A stretch of DNA of 64,000 nucleotides from Microbacterium sp. Root166 (GCF_001427145.1 NZ_LMGL01000002.1:372001-436000), one strand, 5' to 3'. Positions 10,683 through 19,359 are shown, numbered from the stretch's first letter. Translations and numbers: made by a program. The notes: generated by a model not told the origin, from the sequence alone.

Positions 10683-11882
10683 CTACGAAGCGGTTTCCGC
10701 CTCGGTCGGAGCCTCTTGCACGGATCCCACAAAGGCATCCGCGATCAACTGTGCAGTCTGCGCAATCTGCCACGGGCGAGCCCCGAGCGCCGCCAGTGCC
10801 TCGCCGACCGCTTCGGCCGAGATCGGCTGCGGGGGAGTCCAGGCCACCCGGCGCAGCGCGTCGGGGGTGAGGAGGTTCTCGGTCGGCATGTTCATCTCTT
10901 CGGCGCGCTGCTCGACGACCGGGCGTGCGGCCTTGAGCCGCGCGTCGGCCTCCGGGTTGCGGTCGCCCCACGCGCGGGGCGGCGGAAGCGAGTCGCCGCC
11001 CGTGGCACGCTCGAGCGGCAGCTCGGTCGCGGCCCGGCCGGCCTCGAAGGCGGCCCACCACCGATCGAGCTGCGAGCGGCTGGCACGCCCGGTGAAGTCC
11101 TTGAGTGCGGCGAGATCCTGCTTCGTCGCGGGATCGGCGATGACGGCGGCGACGAGAGCCCGATCCGGCACGAGCCGGCCGGGTGCGACATCCTCCGCCT
11201 GTGCGAATTCCTCGCGCGCCGTCCACAGCGCGCGCGCGACGGCGAGCGACTTGCGGCCGCGCACCATGTGCAGGCCACTGAGCCGGCGCCACGGCTCGTC
11301 GCGGGCGGGTTTCGGCTCCCGCGACAGGACCGCCTGGAACTCCTCGGCCGCGAGTTCGGTCTTGTCCTGCTCCTCGAGTTCGGCGACGAGGGCGTCGCGC
11401 ACGTCGACGAGGTGCTCCACATCCAGCGCGGCGTACTCGAGCCAGGACTGGGGGAGCGGGCGGGTCGACCAGTCCGACGCGGAGTGCGCCTTGGCGAGCA
11501 TGATGCCCAGGGTGTCCTCGACGACGGCTCCCAGCCCGACCCGCTCGTGACCCAGCAGCCGGGCCGCGAGCTCGGTGTCGAACATCGAGGTCGGCTCGAG
11601 GCCCAGCTCGCGCAGCGAGGGAAGGTCCTGGCTGGCGGCGTGCAGCACCCACTCCTGGCCGCCGATCGCCTGCTGCAAAGCGCTGAAGTCCGCGATGGGC
11701 GGCGGGTCGAAGAGGAACACGCCCGCGCCGCGCCGGAACACCTGGATGAGATAGGCGCGCTGCGAGTAGCGGAAGCCCGACGCGCGCTCGACGTCGACCG
11801 CGACGGGGCCGTAGCCCTCGGCCAGCGCACGTGCGGCCTCGATCGCGTCTTCCAGCCGGTCGATGACGACGTATTCAGTCAC
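10683..11882 (-). CDS. rnd: ribonuclease D with HRDC domain
   Basis: The protein is a DEDD-family 3'-5' exoribonuclease, expected to act in tRNA or stable-RNA maturation. Catalytic positions are visible: D30 and E32 (VAVDVERAS), D86 (HAASQDLPSL), and Y150 with D154 (LEYAALDVEHL), which marks the DEDDy class. A helical HRDC domain follows at about residues 210-290, then a C-terminal extension with a second helical bundle. Length is 399 residues. The start is GTG 11882, which overlaps the stop of the DUF3000 gene by 8 bp (GTGACTGA); this coupling decides the start. Confidence 0.9.
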   Translation of the reverse strand: MTEYVVIDRLEDAIEAARALAEGYGPVAVDVERASGFRYSQRAYLIQVFRRGAGVFLFDPPPIADFSALQQAIGGQEWVLHAASQDLPSLRELGLEPTSMFDTELAARLLGHERVGLGAVVEDTLGIMLAKAHSASDWSTRPLPQSWLEYAALDVEHLVDVRDALVAELEEQDKTELAAEEFQAVLSREPKPARDEPWRRLSGLHMVRGRKSLAVARALWTAREEFAQAEDVAPGRLVPDRALVAAVIADPATKQDLAALKDFTGRASRSQLDRWWAAFEAGRAATELPLERATGGDSLPPPRAWGDRNPEADARLKAARPVVEQRAEEMNMPTENLLTPDALRRVAWTPPQPISAEAVGEALAALGARPWQIAQTAQLIADAFVGSVQEAPTEAETAS

Positions 11883-12465
11883 GCGGCATCCTGCGCGAAC
11901 CCAGCATTGCAATCCCTTCCGAGCCCGGGGGAAGTCCCGCGAGCATGCAGACCAGTTCTGCCCATGCTTCCACGTGTGCGCCGATCGCGCCTTCCGGCGA
12001 CCACGAGGCCCGCAGTTCTATTTGCGCACCGTCGCCCTCGGCGGCGAGCGAGCCGAACCCCTTGGACAGTGTCTTGGTGGCCGTGCCGGACGCGGAGTGG
12101 TAGCCGGCCCGCCGCGAATGCAGGGCGTCGGTCAGCCACGCCCACGCGACATCGGCGAGCATCGGGTCCACGCCGATGTCCGGCTCGAGCGGAGCCTGCG
12201 CGAAGCACACGATGCGCCACGGCCCGTTCCACGGGGCGGGCTCGTCGGGGTCGTGCAGCAGGATGAGTCGTCCGGTGCCGTAGAGCGATTCCCCGCCCTC
12301 GTCCTCGGGGCGCACGTCGCCGGCAAGGGCGAGGGAGTCCGGCGCGAGACCGGTGGGCGCCGCGATCTCTCGCACCGAGAGGTCGTCGCGGAACAGCAGC
12401 GCTCGTACCTCTTCGGCGGCGTGCGCGAACGGCGTCATAGCCGCGGGAGGACGATGCTCAGCCAC
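11875..12465 (-). CDS. DUF3000 family protein
   Basis: This 196-residue soluble protein matches DUF3000, an actinobacterial family of unknown function regularly found directly upstream of rnd; here the two genes overlap. There are no membrane segments or recognisable catalytic motifs. The start is GTG 12465. TAGTCT on the minus strand (12477-12472) ends 6 nt before it, so transcription would begin at or next to the start codon, giving a leaderless mRNA. The function may relate to RNA metabolism through its partnership with RNase D, but that is inference. Confidence 0.85.
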   Translation of the reverse strand: MAEHRPPAAMTPFAHAAEEVRALLFRDDLSVREIAAPTGLAPDSLALAGDVRPEDEGGESLYGTGRLILLHDPDEPAPWNGPWRIVCFAQAPLEPDIGVDPMLADVAWAWLTDALHSRRAGYHSASGTATKTLSKGFGSLAAEGDGAQIELRASWSPEGAIGAHVEAWAELVCMLAGLPPGSEGIAMLGSRRMPRD

Positions 12466-12471
12466 CCGGAC

Positions 12472-12481
12472 AGACTAGAGT
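12472..12481. promoter_or_regulatory. overlapping divergent -10 elements
   Basis: The minus-strand TAGTCT (12477-12472) serves DUF3000-rnd and the plus-strand TAGAGT (12476-12481) serves the hydrolase gene. They share two bases, so the two transcription units should compete. Each -10 lies only 6-9 nt from a start codon. Confidence 0.6.
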
Positions 12482-12490
12482 GATGCCTCG

Positions 12491-13711
12491 ATGGTCGCCT
12501 TCAGGCGCGCCGCCTTGCGCGGCGCCTCACCCAGTCTTCTCGCCGGCGTGAGGGCTGCGATCACCGTGCTCGGGCTCGCCCTGGCCGGCGTGCTCGCGGC
12601 GATGGGCTTCGCATCCGCCCACATGGCTCGCCGCGTCGTGACCCCGGCGCAGCGCGCCGCCGACACGCGCATCCTGTCGCTGGACACCGCGGCCCAGACG
12701 ATCACGCTCTCGCGCACCGCCGACACGCAGCTGCCCGGCCGCTACGGCCTGTTCACCTCGGGGACGGCCGACTACGTCAAGCTCGGCTCGGTCCTCTCCG
12801 AGGACGACACGAGCGTCAAGCGCAAGCTGCTCACCCACGTCAGCGGCGAGGCTCGGCTCGCACCGGAGGCTGCGTTCAGCGGCTGGTACTACGACCACCC
12901 CGAGCAGCTCATGCTCCCGTTCACCCCGGAGCTCGTCGGGTCGACCGTCGGGCCCTGCCCCGCATGGCTGTTCCCCGCCGGCGACGGCGGCGTGTGGGTC
13001 ATCCAGGTGCACGGGCGCGGCACCAGGCGAGCCGAGTGCCTGCGCGCCGTCCCGCTCTTCCACGCGCTGGGGATCACGTCGCTCGTGGTGTCGTACCGCA
13101 ACGACGGCGAGGCCCCGCGCAGCCGCGGGGGCACGTACGCGCTCGGGGCCACCGAATGGCGCGACGTCGACGCCGCCGTCGGCTTCGCCCGCCGCCGCGG
13201 CGCGAAGCGCATCCTCCTCATGGGATGGTCCATGGGTGGCGCGATCGCGCTGCAGGTCTCCCTCAACTCCGCCCACCGCGACAAGATCGCCGGGCTGATC
13301 CTGGATTCCCCGGTCGTGGACTGGCGCGTCGTCCTGGAGTACCAGGCCCGCATGATGCGGGTCCCGCCGACGGTCAGCGGCTTGGCGATCGGCGCCCTGG
13401 GCAGCGAGTGGGCGACTCCGGTCACCGGCGCGAGCGGCGCCATCCCGTTCGATCGGCTCGATGCCGTCGCGCGCGCGGCCGAGCTGCGGCATCCGATCCT
13501 CATCCTGCACAGCGACGACGACGGCTTCGTGCCGTCCGACGCCTCGCACGAGCTCGCGGCAGCGCGGCCGGACCTCGTCGACCTCGAGGTCTTCGACGTC
13601 GCCCGCCACACGAAGCTGTGGAACTACGACCAGGAGCGCTGGAGCGCCCGCATTCGGTCCTGGCTGGAGACTCAGGGCCTCTCGGCTGCACCCGCCTCCG
13701 CGCGGGACTGA
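12491..13711 (+). CDS. membrane-anchored alpha/beta hydrolase
   Basis: This 406-residue protein has one N-terminal hydrophobic anchor (about residues 20-42), a beta-rich middle part and a C-terminal alpha/beta-hydrolase domain. The catalytic triad is readable: S247 in GWSMGG, an aspartate in HSDDDGFVPSD (343/344) and H373 in ARHTKLW. The substrate cannot be named; related actinobacterial proteins are annotated only as hydrolases or peptidases. ATG 12491 has no Shine-Dalgarno, but a TAGAGT -10 ends 9 nt before it, so the mRNA is probably leaderless or has a very short leader. The gene converges on sufE with a 4-bp gap. Confidence 0.85.
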   Translation: MVAFRRAALRGASPSLLAGVRAAITVLGLALAGVLAAMGFASAHMARRVVTPAQRAADTRILSLDTAAQTITLSRTADTQLPGRYGLFTSGTADYVKLGSVLSEDDTSVKRKLLTHVSGEARLAPEAAFSGWYYDHPEQLMLPFTPELVGSTVGPCPAWLFPAGDGGVWVIQVHGRGTRRAECLRAVPLFHALGITSLVVSYRNDGEAPRSRGGTYALGATEWRDVDAAVGFARRRGAKRILLMGWSMGGAIALQVSLNSAHRDKIAGLILDSPVVDWRVVLEYQARMMRVPPTVSGLAIGALGSEWATPVTGASGAIPFDRLDAVARAAELRHPILILHSDDDGFVPSDASHELAAARPDLVDLEVFDVARHTKLWNYDQERWSARIRSWLETQGLSAAPASARD

Positions 13712-13715
13712 CGGC

Positions 13716-14168
13716 TCAGGCGCCGGGACCCGCCGCCACCTTGGCGCGGACCTGGCGCTTGGCGCGCATGAGCATGCCGGTCATGCCCGAGATGCGCAGC
13801 GGCGAGACCACCCGCGTGAGGCCGATGCTCTGCGGGAAGTCGGCCGGAATGGCGAGCATCTCGTCGGCGGTCAGTCCGGTGATCCCCTGGGCGAGGATGC
13901 TCGCGAAGCCGCGGGTCGTCGGCGCTTCGGCCGGCGCGGTGGCGTGCATCGCCACGATGCCGTCCGCATCGACGTCCAGAACGATGAAGACGGGGGACTG
14001 GCACTCGGCGACCCGCTCGTAGCGCTCCGGGTGGTCCTCGTACTCCGCGGGCACGGCGGGAAGCTCCTGCGAGTACTCCAGCAGGAGCTGCAGCCGATCG
14101 GCTTCGGGGAGTTCGAGGAACTCGTCGCGGATCTCGGCGAGGCTCTCGGGCAAGTGCGCGTCAGACAT
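13716..14168 (-). CDS. sufE: SufE family Fe-S assembly protein
   Basis: SufE proteins accept a persulfide from the cysteine desulfurase SufS and pass it to the Fe-S scaffold. The 150-residue protein opens with the family pattern LPESLAEIRDEFLELPE and carries the acceptor cysteine C56 in VAECQSPVF. I chose ATG 14168; an ATG three codons upstream is possible, and both have weak ribosome-binding sites. It lies 34 bp after the rhodanese gene in the same direction, so a sulfur-transfer operon is likely. No sufBCDS genes are nearby. Confidence 0.88.
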   Translation of the reverse strand: MSDAHLPESLAEIRDEFLELPEADRLQLLLEYSQELPAVPAEYEDHPERYERVAECQSPVFIVLDVDADGIVAMHATAPAEAPTTRGFASILAQGITGLTADEMLAIPADFPQSIGLTRVVSPLRISGMTGMLMRAKRQVRAKVAAGPGA

Positions 14169-14202
14169 CCCCGTCATCCTTTCACGCTCCGGATGCCGCG
14201 GC

Positions 14203-15105
14203 TCAGCGCGCGGGCGCCTCACCGGGCTCGGAGCCCGTCGCGATCGGAACCCGCACGGCGCTGCCCCACTCGGTCCACGACCCGTCGTAGTTGCGGACGT
14301 CCTCGAACCCGAGCAGGTGCTTGAGCACGAACCAGGTGTGGCTGGAGCGCTCACCGATGCGGCAGTACGCCACGACGGAGTCGCCGTCCTTCAGCCCGAC
14401 CTCGTCCCGATAGATGGCGTCGAGCTCGGCCCGGGGCTTGAAGCCGCCGTCCGGCGCCACCGCGCGCGCCCACGGCACGCTCGCCGCGGTGGGGATGTGC
14501 CCGGCGCGGAGCGCTCCCTCTTCGGGGTAGGCCGGAGCCGAGGTGCGCGAGCCGTCATACTCCTCCGGAGACCGCACGTCGATGAGCGGATCGCCGAGAT
14601 GGGCGAGCACATCCTCCTTGTACGCGCGAAGCTTCGAGTCGTCTCGCTCCACGACGGGATACCGCGTGGCCTCCCGTGCCGCCGGCTCCGTGGTGGTCGG
14701 CCGCCCCTCGGCGATCCACTTGTCGCGTCCGCCGTCGAGCAGGCGGACGTCTTCGTGCCCGAAGAGCGAGAACACCCAGAGGGCGTAGGCCGCCCACCAG
14801 TTGTTCTTGTCGCCGTAGATCACGACGGTGTCGTCGCGTGCGATGCCCTTGCGGCTGAGCAGCTCGGCGAAGCCGGCACCGTCGACGTAGTCCCGCACGA
14901 CGGGGTCGTTCAGCTCGGTGTGCCAGTCGACCTTGACGGCCCCGGGGATGTGGCCGGTCTCGTAGAGCAGCACGTCCTCGTCCGACTCGACCACGACGAG
15001 GCCGGGCTGACCGAGCCGTTCCTGCAGCCAGTCGCCGGTCACGAGTCGCCCCGGCTCGGCGTACTCGGCGAACTTGGGGGACGACGTGTCGATCGGGGCG
15101 GCCAT
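14203..15105 (-). CDS. sseA: thiosulfate/3-mercaptopyruvate sulfurtransferase
   Basis: This is a tandem rhodanese of 300 residues. The catalytic C-terminal domain holds C248 in the loop CRIGERSS, the form found in thiosulfate sulfurtransferases. The N-terminal domain is a non-catalytic copy: its loop reads YGDKNNW, with aspartate where the cysteine would be. The enzyme would transfer sulfane sulfur to cyanide or a protein thiol. The neighbouring sufE suggests the physiological acceptor route is Fe-S or persulfide chemistry, which is inference. ATG 15105 is preceded by GAGGAGC, 4 nt upstream. Confidence 0.92.
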   Translation of the reverse strand: MAAPIDTSSPKFAEYAEPGRLVTGDWLQERLGQPGLVVVESDEDVLLYETGHIPGAVKVDWHTELNDPVVRDYVDGAGFAELLSRKGIARDDTVVIYGDKNNWWAAYALWVFSLFGHEDVRLLDGGRDKWIAEGRPTTTEPAAREATRYPVVERDDSKLRAYKEDVLAHLGDPLIDVRSPEEYDGSRTSAPAYPEEGALRAGHIPTAASVPWARAVAPDGGFKPRAELDAIYRDEVGLKDGDSVVAYCRIGERSSHTWFVLKHLLGFEDVRNYDGSWTEWGSAVRVPIATGSEPGEAPAR

Positions 15106-15141
15106 GGTGCTCCTCGGGTCGGGGGCGAAGAAGTGCGACGA

Positions 15142-15174
15142 CTAGGGTTGAACCGTCCCGACCGACCCTAGATT
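15142..15174. promoter_or_regulatory. divergent promoter region of sseA-sufE and zapE
   Basis: A CTAGGGT/ACCCTAG inverted repeat (15142-15148 and 15165-15171) supplies TAGGGT hexamers on both strands. On the plus strand TTGAAC (15148-15153) and TAGATT (15169-15174) also look like -35 and -10, with a short 15-bp spacer. Which hexamers are used cannot be decided by eye. Confidence 0.4.
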
Positions 15175-15224
15175 CCCGGATCGGGCCGCACCCCTCTTTC
15201 GTAAGACTCCGACACAGGATCCGC

Positions 15225-16253
15225 ATGACCGTCTCCGCCGCCCGCACCGGCATCGTCCACCTCGCGGACCGCACCCCGCAGCTCGCGGGCGCCGAAATGG
15301 TCGCCGCTCTCGTCCCGCCGCCGCAGTTCTCCGACGCGACCTTCGACACCTACCGCGCCGACCCGGCGTATCCGTCGCAGCAGGACGCGAAGGATCTGCT
15401 GCTGGCCTTCTCGGGTGCGGGGGCGCCTGCCAAGGGCGGGTTCTTCCGCAAGGCGAAGCGGCCCGAGGTCAAGCCGGGCATCTACCTCGACGGCGGATTC
15501 GGTGTGGGCAAGACCCACCTGCTCGCGTCGATCTATCACGCGATGCCCGCCCGCCGGAAGTACTTCGGCTCCTTCATCGAGTACACCGCCCTCGTCGGCG
15601 CGCTCGGCTATCAGAACACCGTCGAGCTGTTCCGTGGCTCGGATCTGCTGTGCATCGACGAGTTCGAGCTGGACGACCCCGGCGACACCATGGTGATGAC
15701 GCGCCTTCTCGCGGAGCTCGTCGCCTCGGGGACGCGGCTGGCCGCGACATCCAACACCCCTCCCAACGCACTGGGCGAGGGTCGCTTCGCCGCGCAGGAC
15801 TTCCTCCGCGAGATCCATGCGATGTCGGCGAGCTTCCAGACCATCCGCATCGACGGCACGGACTACCGCCATCGCGCGCTCGACGGACACGCCGCGGTGC
15901 TGTCGCCCGCGGAGTACGACGCAGCGCTGACGGATGCCGCGGCCCGCGGCGTCGTGTCCGATGACGCGTTCGGCGATCTGGTGTCGCATCTGGCGCGCGT
16001 GCACCCGTCGCGCTACATCCGTCTCATCGAGGACGTGACGATGGTGGGCATGCGCGAGGTCGCGCCGTTCACCGACCAGTCGGCCGCCCTCCGGTTCGTC
16101 GCCTTCATCGACCGGGTCTACGACGCGGAGCTCCCGATCCGGGCGACCGGGGTTTCGCTGGACCTCGTGTTCCCCGAGGAGATGCTCGCGGGCGGCTACC
16201 GGAAGAAGTACCTGAGGGCGATCTCACGCCTCGTGGCGTCGACTCTCGACTGA
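15225..16253 (+). CDS. zapE: cell division protein ZapE (AFG1-like ATPase)
   Basis: The 342-residue protein is an AAA+ type P-loop ATPase of the AFG1/ZapE family. Walker A is GGFGVGKTH (90-98), Walker B is LLCIDEFE (141-148), and the conserved EMLAGGYRKKYLRA-like end is present. In E. coli ZapE acts at the Z-ring under stress, and the mitochondrial homologue acts on inner-membrane proteins. The role in actinobacteria is less clear. The ATG start has no strong ribosome-binding site and follows a leader of about 45 nt. It is divergent from sseA-sufE and stands alone. Confidence 0.9.
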   Translation: MTVSAARTGIVHLADRTPQLAGAEMVAALVPPPQFSDATFDTYRADPAYPSQQDAKDLLLAFSGAGAPAKGGFFRKAKRPEVKPGIYLDGGFGVGKTHLLASIYHAMPARRKYFGSFIEYTALVGALGYQNTVELFRGSDLLCIDEFELDDPGDTMVMTRLLAELVASGTRLAATSNTPPNALGEGRFAAQDFLREIHAMSASFQTIRIDGTDYRHRALDGHAAVLSPAEYDAALTDAAARGVVSDDAFGDLVSHLARVHPSRYIRLIEDVTMVGMREVAPFTDQSAALRFVAFIDRVYDAELPIRATGVSLDLVFPEEMLAGGYRKKYLRAISRLVASTLD

Positions 16254-16308
16254 TTCGAAGCACTCACCGGCCTCTGCGAAACACGATGTTTACGCACGGG
16301 GCCATCGC

Positions 16309-16347
16309 GTAACGCTCGCGAAACACAGGGTGAACCCCCGCTGAAAC
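16309..16347 (+). promoter_or_regulatory. GlnR-type nitrogen-control half-sites before amt
   Basis: GTAAC-N6-GAAAC (16309-16324) is an exact match to the actinobacterial GlnR a-b site. It is followed by GTGAAC-N7-GAAAC (16330-16347), a looser second pair. The half-sites begin at 16309, 16320, 16331 and 16343, about one helical turn apart, as at Streptomyces and Mycobacterium amt promoters. A further GAAAC/GTTTAC pair lies at 16278-16293. Confidence 0.65.
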
Positions 16348-16413
16348 GGGCCGTCCCCACACTGGGGGGACCCGACGCGACACCTGCGTCCCTGCAGAGA
16401 GGTTCTCCCTGAG

Positions 16414-17682
16414 ATGGATCAAGGCAACACCGCATTCATCCTGATATGCGCCGCGCTCGTCCTTTTGATGACGCCCGGACTCGCATTCTTCTACGGCGGA
16501 CTCGTCAAGGCGAAGAGCGTCATCAGCATGATGATGCTCAGCTTCGGCGCCCTGGGTCTGATCGGCGTGCTGTGGGTCGTCTACGGCTACGCGATCGCAT
16601 TCCCCGGCTCTGAGGGACTCGTCGCGCCGTGGGCGATCGACTGGAACAACATCGGGCTCGCCGCGCTCATCGAGGTTCCCGAGGGCGCCGCGTACCCGCC
16701 GCTCGCCTTCGTCGCCTTCCAGGCCACGTTCGCCATCCTCACCGTCGCGCTCGTCTCGGGCGCCATCGCCGACCGCGCCAAGTTCGGCTCGTGGCTGATC
16801 TTCGCCGCGATCTGGGCGACGATCGTCTACTTCCCGGTCGCGAGCTGGGTGTTCAACTTCGGCCTCGCCGAGGACGGCAGCTTCGCCTACGGCGGCTGGA
16901 TCACCTACGGCATGCAGGAATGGTTCGGCCTCGGCGCGATCGACTTCGCCGGTGGTACGGCCGTCCACATCAACGCCGGCGCCGCAGCTCTCGCCCTCGC
17001 GCTGGTGCTCGGCAAGCGCGTCGGGTTCCAGAAGGGCGTCCACGTCCCGCACAACCCGCCGTTCGTGCTCCTCGGCGCCGGACTGCTGTGGTTCGGCTGG
17101 TTCGGCTTCAACGCCGGCTCGGAGCTCGCCGCCGACGGCGTCGCCGCTCTCGCCTTCGTCAACACGATCGCCGCTCCGGCCGCCGCTCTGCTGGCCTGGC
17201 TGCTCGTCGAGAAGATCAAGGACGGCAAGCCGACCTCGGTCGGCGCCGCTTCGGGTGCCGTCGCCGGTCTGGTTGCCATCACTCCCGCGTGTGCCGCGCT
17301 GACGCCCGGCTGGGCGATCCTGCTCGGTGCCATCGCCGGTGCGGTGTGCGCCCTCGCGATCGAGCTGAAGTTCAAGTGGGGCTTCGACGACTCGCTCGAC
17401 GTCGTGGGCATCCACCTCGTCGGCGGTCTGATCGGAACGCTGTTCCTCGGCTTCTTCGCGACCAACACCGGCCTGTTCACCGGTGGTGACGGCACGCAGC
17501 TGCTGGTTCAGGCCATCGCCGCGGTCTCGGTGCTCGTCTACTCCTTCGTCCTGGCCTGGATCATCGGCTTCGCGATCGAGAAGACGATCGGCTTCCGCGT
17601 GAAGAACGAGGACGAGGTCGCCGGCATCGACACCGTCGTTCACGGCGAAGAGGGCTACGTGCTGGAGAGCACGCGCGCCTGA
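16414..17682 (+). CDS. amt: ammonium transporter Amt
   Basis: Amt proteins import ammonium across the cytoplasmic membrane. The 422-residue sequence has about eleven hydrophobic segments and the signature MTPGLAFFYGGLV near the start. The pore twin histidines are H185 (GGTAVHINAG) and H334 (VGIHLVGG). An acidic tail of about 25 residues follows the last helix. ATG 16414 has GAGAGG about 11 nt upstream, rather far. No glnK or glnD gene follows, unlike the amtB-glnK-glnD operon of Streptomyces or Corynebacterium. GlnR-like sites in front imply induction by nitrogen limitation. Confidence 0.95.
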   Translation: MDQGNTAFILICAALVLLMTPGLAFFYGGLVKAKSVISMMMLSFGALGLIGVLWVVYGYAIAFPGSEGLVAPWAIDWNNIGLAALIEVPEGAAYPPLAFVAFQATFAILTVALVSGAIADRAKFGSWLIFAAIWATIVYFPVASWVFNFGLAEDGSFAYGGWITYGMQEWFGLGAIDFAGGTAVHINAGAAALALALVLGKRVGFQKGVHVPHNPPFVLLGAGLLWFGWFGFNAGSELAADGVAALAFVNTIAAPAAALLAWLLVEKIKDGKPTSVGAASGAVAGLVAITPACAALTPGWAILLGAIAGAVCALAIELKFKWGFDDSLDVVGIHLVGGLIGTLFLGFFATNTGLFTGGDGTQLLVQAIAAVSVLVYSFVLAWIIGFAIEKTIGFRVKNEDEVAGIDTVVHGEEGYVLESTRA

Positions 17683-17702
17683 GTTCTGCACACAGCACGA
17701 GG

Positions 17703-17733
17703 GGGCGCCGCGGATCATCCGCGGCGCCCTTTT
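17703..17733 (+). terminator. Rho-independent terminator of amt
   Basis: An 11-bp GC stem (GGGCGCCGCGG with its complement), a 5-nt loop and a TTTT run at 17730-17733. This is the most classical terminator in the window. Confidence 0.88.
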
Positions 17734-17742
17734 CGTTCGCGT

Positions 17743-17748
17743 TAGGGT
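17743..17748 (+). promoter_or_regulatory. -10 element giving a leaderless PemK-like mRNA
   Basis: TAGGGT ends 6 nt before GTG 17755, placing the transcription start at or beside the start codon. No Shine-Dalgarno fits in between. Confidence 0.6.
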
Positions 17749-17754
17749 GACCAC

Positions 17755-18291
17755 GTGACCCATCGCCCCGGCATCCTGAGCCGACTGACGCGACTGCTCC
17801 GTCCGTCCGCTCCCCGGTCGCAGCGGCCCGCGGCGGCAGTCTCCGGCCCGGCGGGGGACCGGCCCGGGCAGGCAGGCGCGCACGCGACCGTCGAGATCGT
17901 GCCGCCCGGCAGGGGCGAACTCGAGCTCAGCTACGCCCCCTCGCTCGACGGCGATCCCGACGCGGGCGAGATCGTCTGGACGTGGGTCCCGTACGACGAG
18001 CGCGACGGACGAGGCAAGGACCGACCGGTTCTCGTCATCGCCCGCGCAGACGCCGAGTGGGTGTACGCGGTGCGCCTGACGAGCAAGTCCCACGACGGCG
18101 ACCGTGACTACCTGGCGATCGGCTCCGGGGAGTGGGACCCCCAGGCGCGGCCCTCGTGGGTCGACGTCGAGCAGATCTACCGCGTGCACGCGGCAGGCAT
18201 GCGGCGCGAGGCATCCATCCTGGATCCCGTTCGGTTCGCCCGCGTCACGGCCGCTCTGCACGACCGATACGGCTGGGATGCCGCGGCCTGA
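17755..18291 (+). CDS. PemK/MazF-like family protein, no antitoxin adjacent
   Basis: The 178-residue protein has a basic, low-complexity N-terminus (about 1-45), then a domain with the PemK/MazF layout: GEIVWTWVPYDE (71-82), GKDRPVLVIAR (87-97) and VRLTSKSHD (106-113). MazF/PemK proteins are usually sequence-specific mRNA endonucleases. Here the flanking genes are amt and a methyltransferase, each with its own signals, and no small antitoxin ORF is visible on either side. It may therefore be a domesticated or solitary family member rather than a working toxin-antitoxin system. The start is GTG 17755, fixed by the -10 only 6 nt upstream. Confidence 0.7.
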   Translation: MTHRPGILSRLTRLLRPSAPRSQRPAAAVSGPAGDRPGQAGAHATVEIVPPGRGELELSYAPSLDGDPDAGEIVWTWVPYDERDGRGKDRPVLVIARADAEWVYAVRLTSKSHDGDRDYLAIGSGEWDPQARPSWVDVEQIYRVHAAGMRREASILDPVRFARVTAALHDRYGWDAAA

Positions 18292-18326
18292 CAGGGCCGG
18301 GCCCGCCGTTCGCCCATAATCGAGGG

Positions 18327-19145
18327 ATGCCGCATCCCACCCTCGAGGACCGCTACTTCGACCGCATGGCCTCGAGTCTCGGCGAGAAGGAGCGCATCCT
18401 CGACTGGGTGCTCCGCGGCCATGCCGTCGATGTCGGCGCCGGCGGAGGCGAGTTCACCGCGGCACTGGCGGCCCTGCCGGACGTCCACGCGACGGCGATC
18501 GACCAGGCGCCCGAATCGCTCGAGCGGCTTCGGCGGAACACGGCGTTCGCGTCCGAGTACGGCGTCGCGGGCGAGGGTACGGCGCCGTTCACCGATGAGC
18601 CGGCCGACACCGTCGTCTTCAACGCCATCCTGCACGAGGTCTACTCGTACAGCCCCGACCGTTACGCCGCCGTGGATCGGGCGCTGCAGCAGGCGGCACG
18701 CACGCTCCGGCCGTCGGGTCGCATCATCATCCGGGACGGAGTGATGCCCGACGATCCCGCGGCGGCGGCACGGTTCACGGCGCCCGACGACGAGTTCGTC
18801 GCCGACTACCTCGCCCGCACGCCGCACCCCGAGCTTGAGCTCACCCGCGACGGCGCCTGGTGGTCCGGCACCCGCCACGCTGTTTCGGAGGCACTGCTCA
18901 CCCTGACGTGGGGTGCGGCGAGCCTGCCGCGCGAGGCGCGGGAGCGCTACGAGCTCTTGGAGGCGGACGGGTACGCCGCGGTGCTCGCCGGCCATGGCTT
19001 CAGAGTGATCCACACCGAGGTCGTGACGCAGCCGGGCTACGTGGAGGCGCTGCAGGAGTACAGCATCGAGTCCGCGGACGCCGCCGGCGACTGGGAGGCC
19101 TGGTTTCCTCCGACGAACGGCCTGTGGGTGTTCGAGCGCCCCTGA
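18327..19145 (+). CDS. class I SAM-dependent methyltransferase
   Basis: The 272-residue protein has the Rossmann-type SAM site VDVGAGGGEF (34-43), followed by an acidic residue in TAIDQAPE and a FNAILHEVYSYSP segment in the motif IV position. The methyl acceptor cannot be deduced. ATG 18327 lies 6 nt after CATAAT (18315-18320), which could be a -10 for a leaderless transcript; the stretch upstream in this frame belongs to the previous gene. It is followed by a GC hairpin and the tRNA cluster. Confidence 0.82.
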   Translation: MPHPTLEDRYFDRMASSLGEKERILDWVLRGHAVDVGAGGGEFTAALAALPDVHATAIDQAPESLERLRRNTAFASEYGVAGEGTAPFTDEPADTVVFNAILHEVYSYSPDRYAAVDRALQQAARTLRPSGRIIIRDGVMPDDPAAAARFTAPDDEFVADYLARTPHPELELTRDGAWWSGTRHAVSEALLTLTWGAASLPREARERYELLEADGYAAVLAGHGFRVIHTEVVTQPGYVEALQEYSIESADAAGDWEAWFPPTNGLWVFERP

Positions 19146-19170
19146 AAACGTGGTCGTCCCGGAACGACGA

Positions 19171-19192
19171 AACCCCCGCCGTGGCGGGGGTT
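19171..19192. terminator. bidirectional hairpin between methyltransferase and tRNA-Val(CAC)
   Basis: AACCCCCGCC and GGCGGGGGTT form a strong stem with a short loop. It can end the methyltransferase transcript on the plus strand and the tRNA-Val transcript on the minus strand, where TTT follows. Confidence 0.7.
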
Positions 19193-19197
19193 CTCGG

Positions 19198-19270
19198 TGG
19201 GCGATACCAGACTCGAACTGATGACCTCTTCCGTGTGAAGGAAGCGCGCTACCAACTGCGCCAATCGCCC
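19198..19270 (-). tRNA. tRNA-Val (anticodon CAC)
   Basis: On the minus strand the sequence folds as a cloverleaf. The acceptor is GGGCGAT/ATCGCCC with discriminator A, the anticodon arm is CTTCC-TTCACAC-GGAAG with CAC at positions 34-36, and the T-loop is TTCGAGT. CCA is not encoded. A minus-strand TAGTAT at 19299-19294 is a likely -10. Confidence 0.93.
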
Positions 19271-19359
19271 GTGACCCGTGGGGTCGAGAGTCGATACTAC
19301 CCGACGGCGACCCCTGTCTCGAACCGGCGAAGGCGGACACGCGCGGGGCGCGTCTGGTT

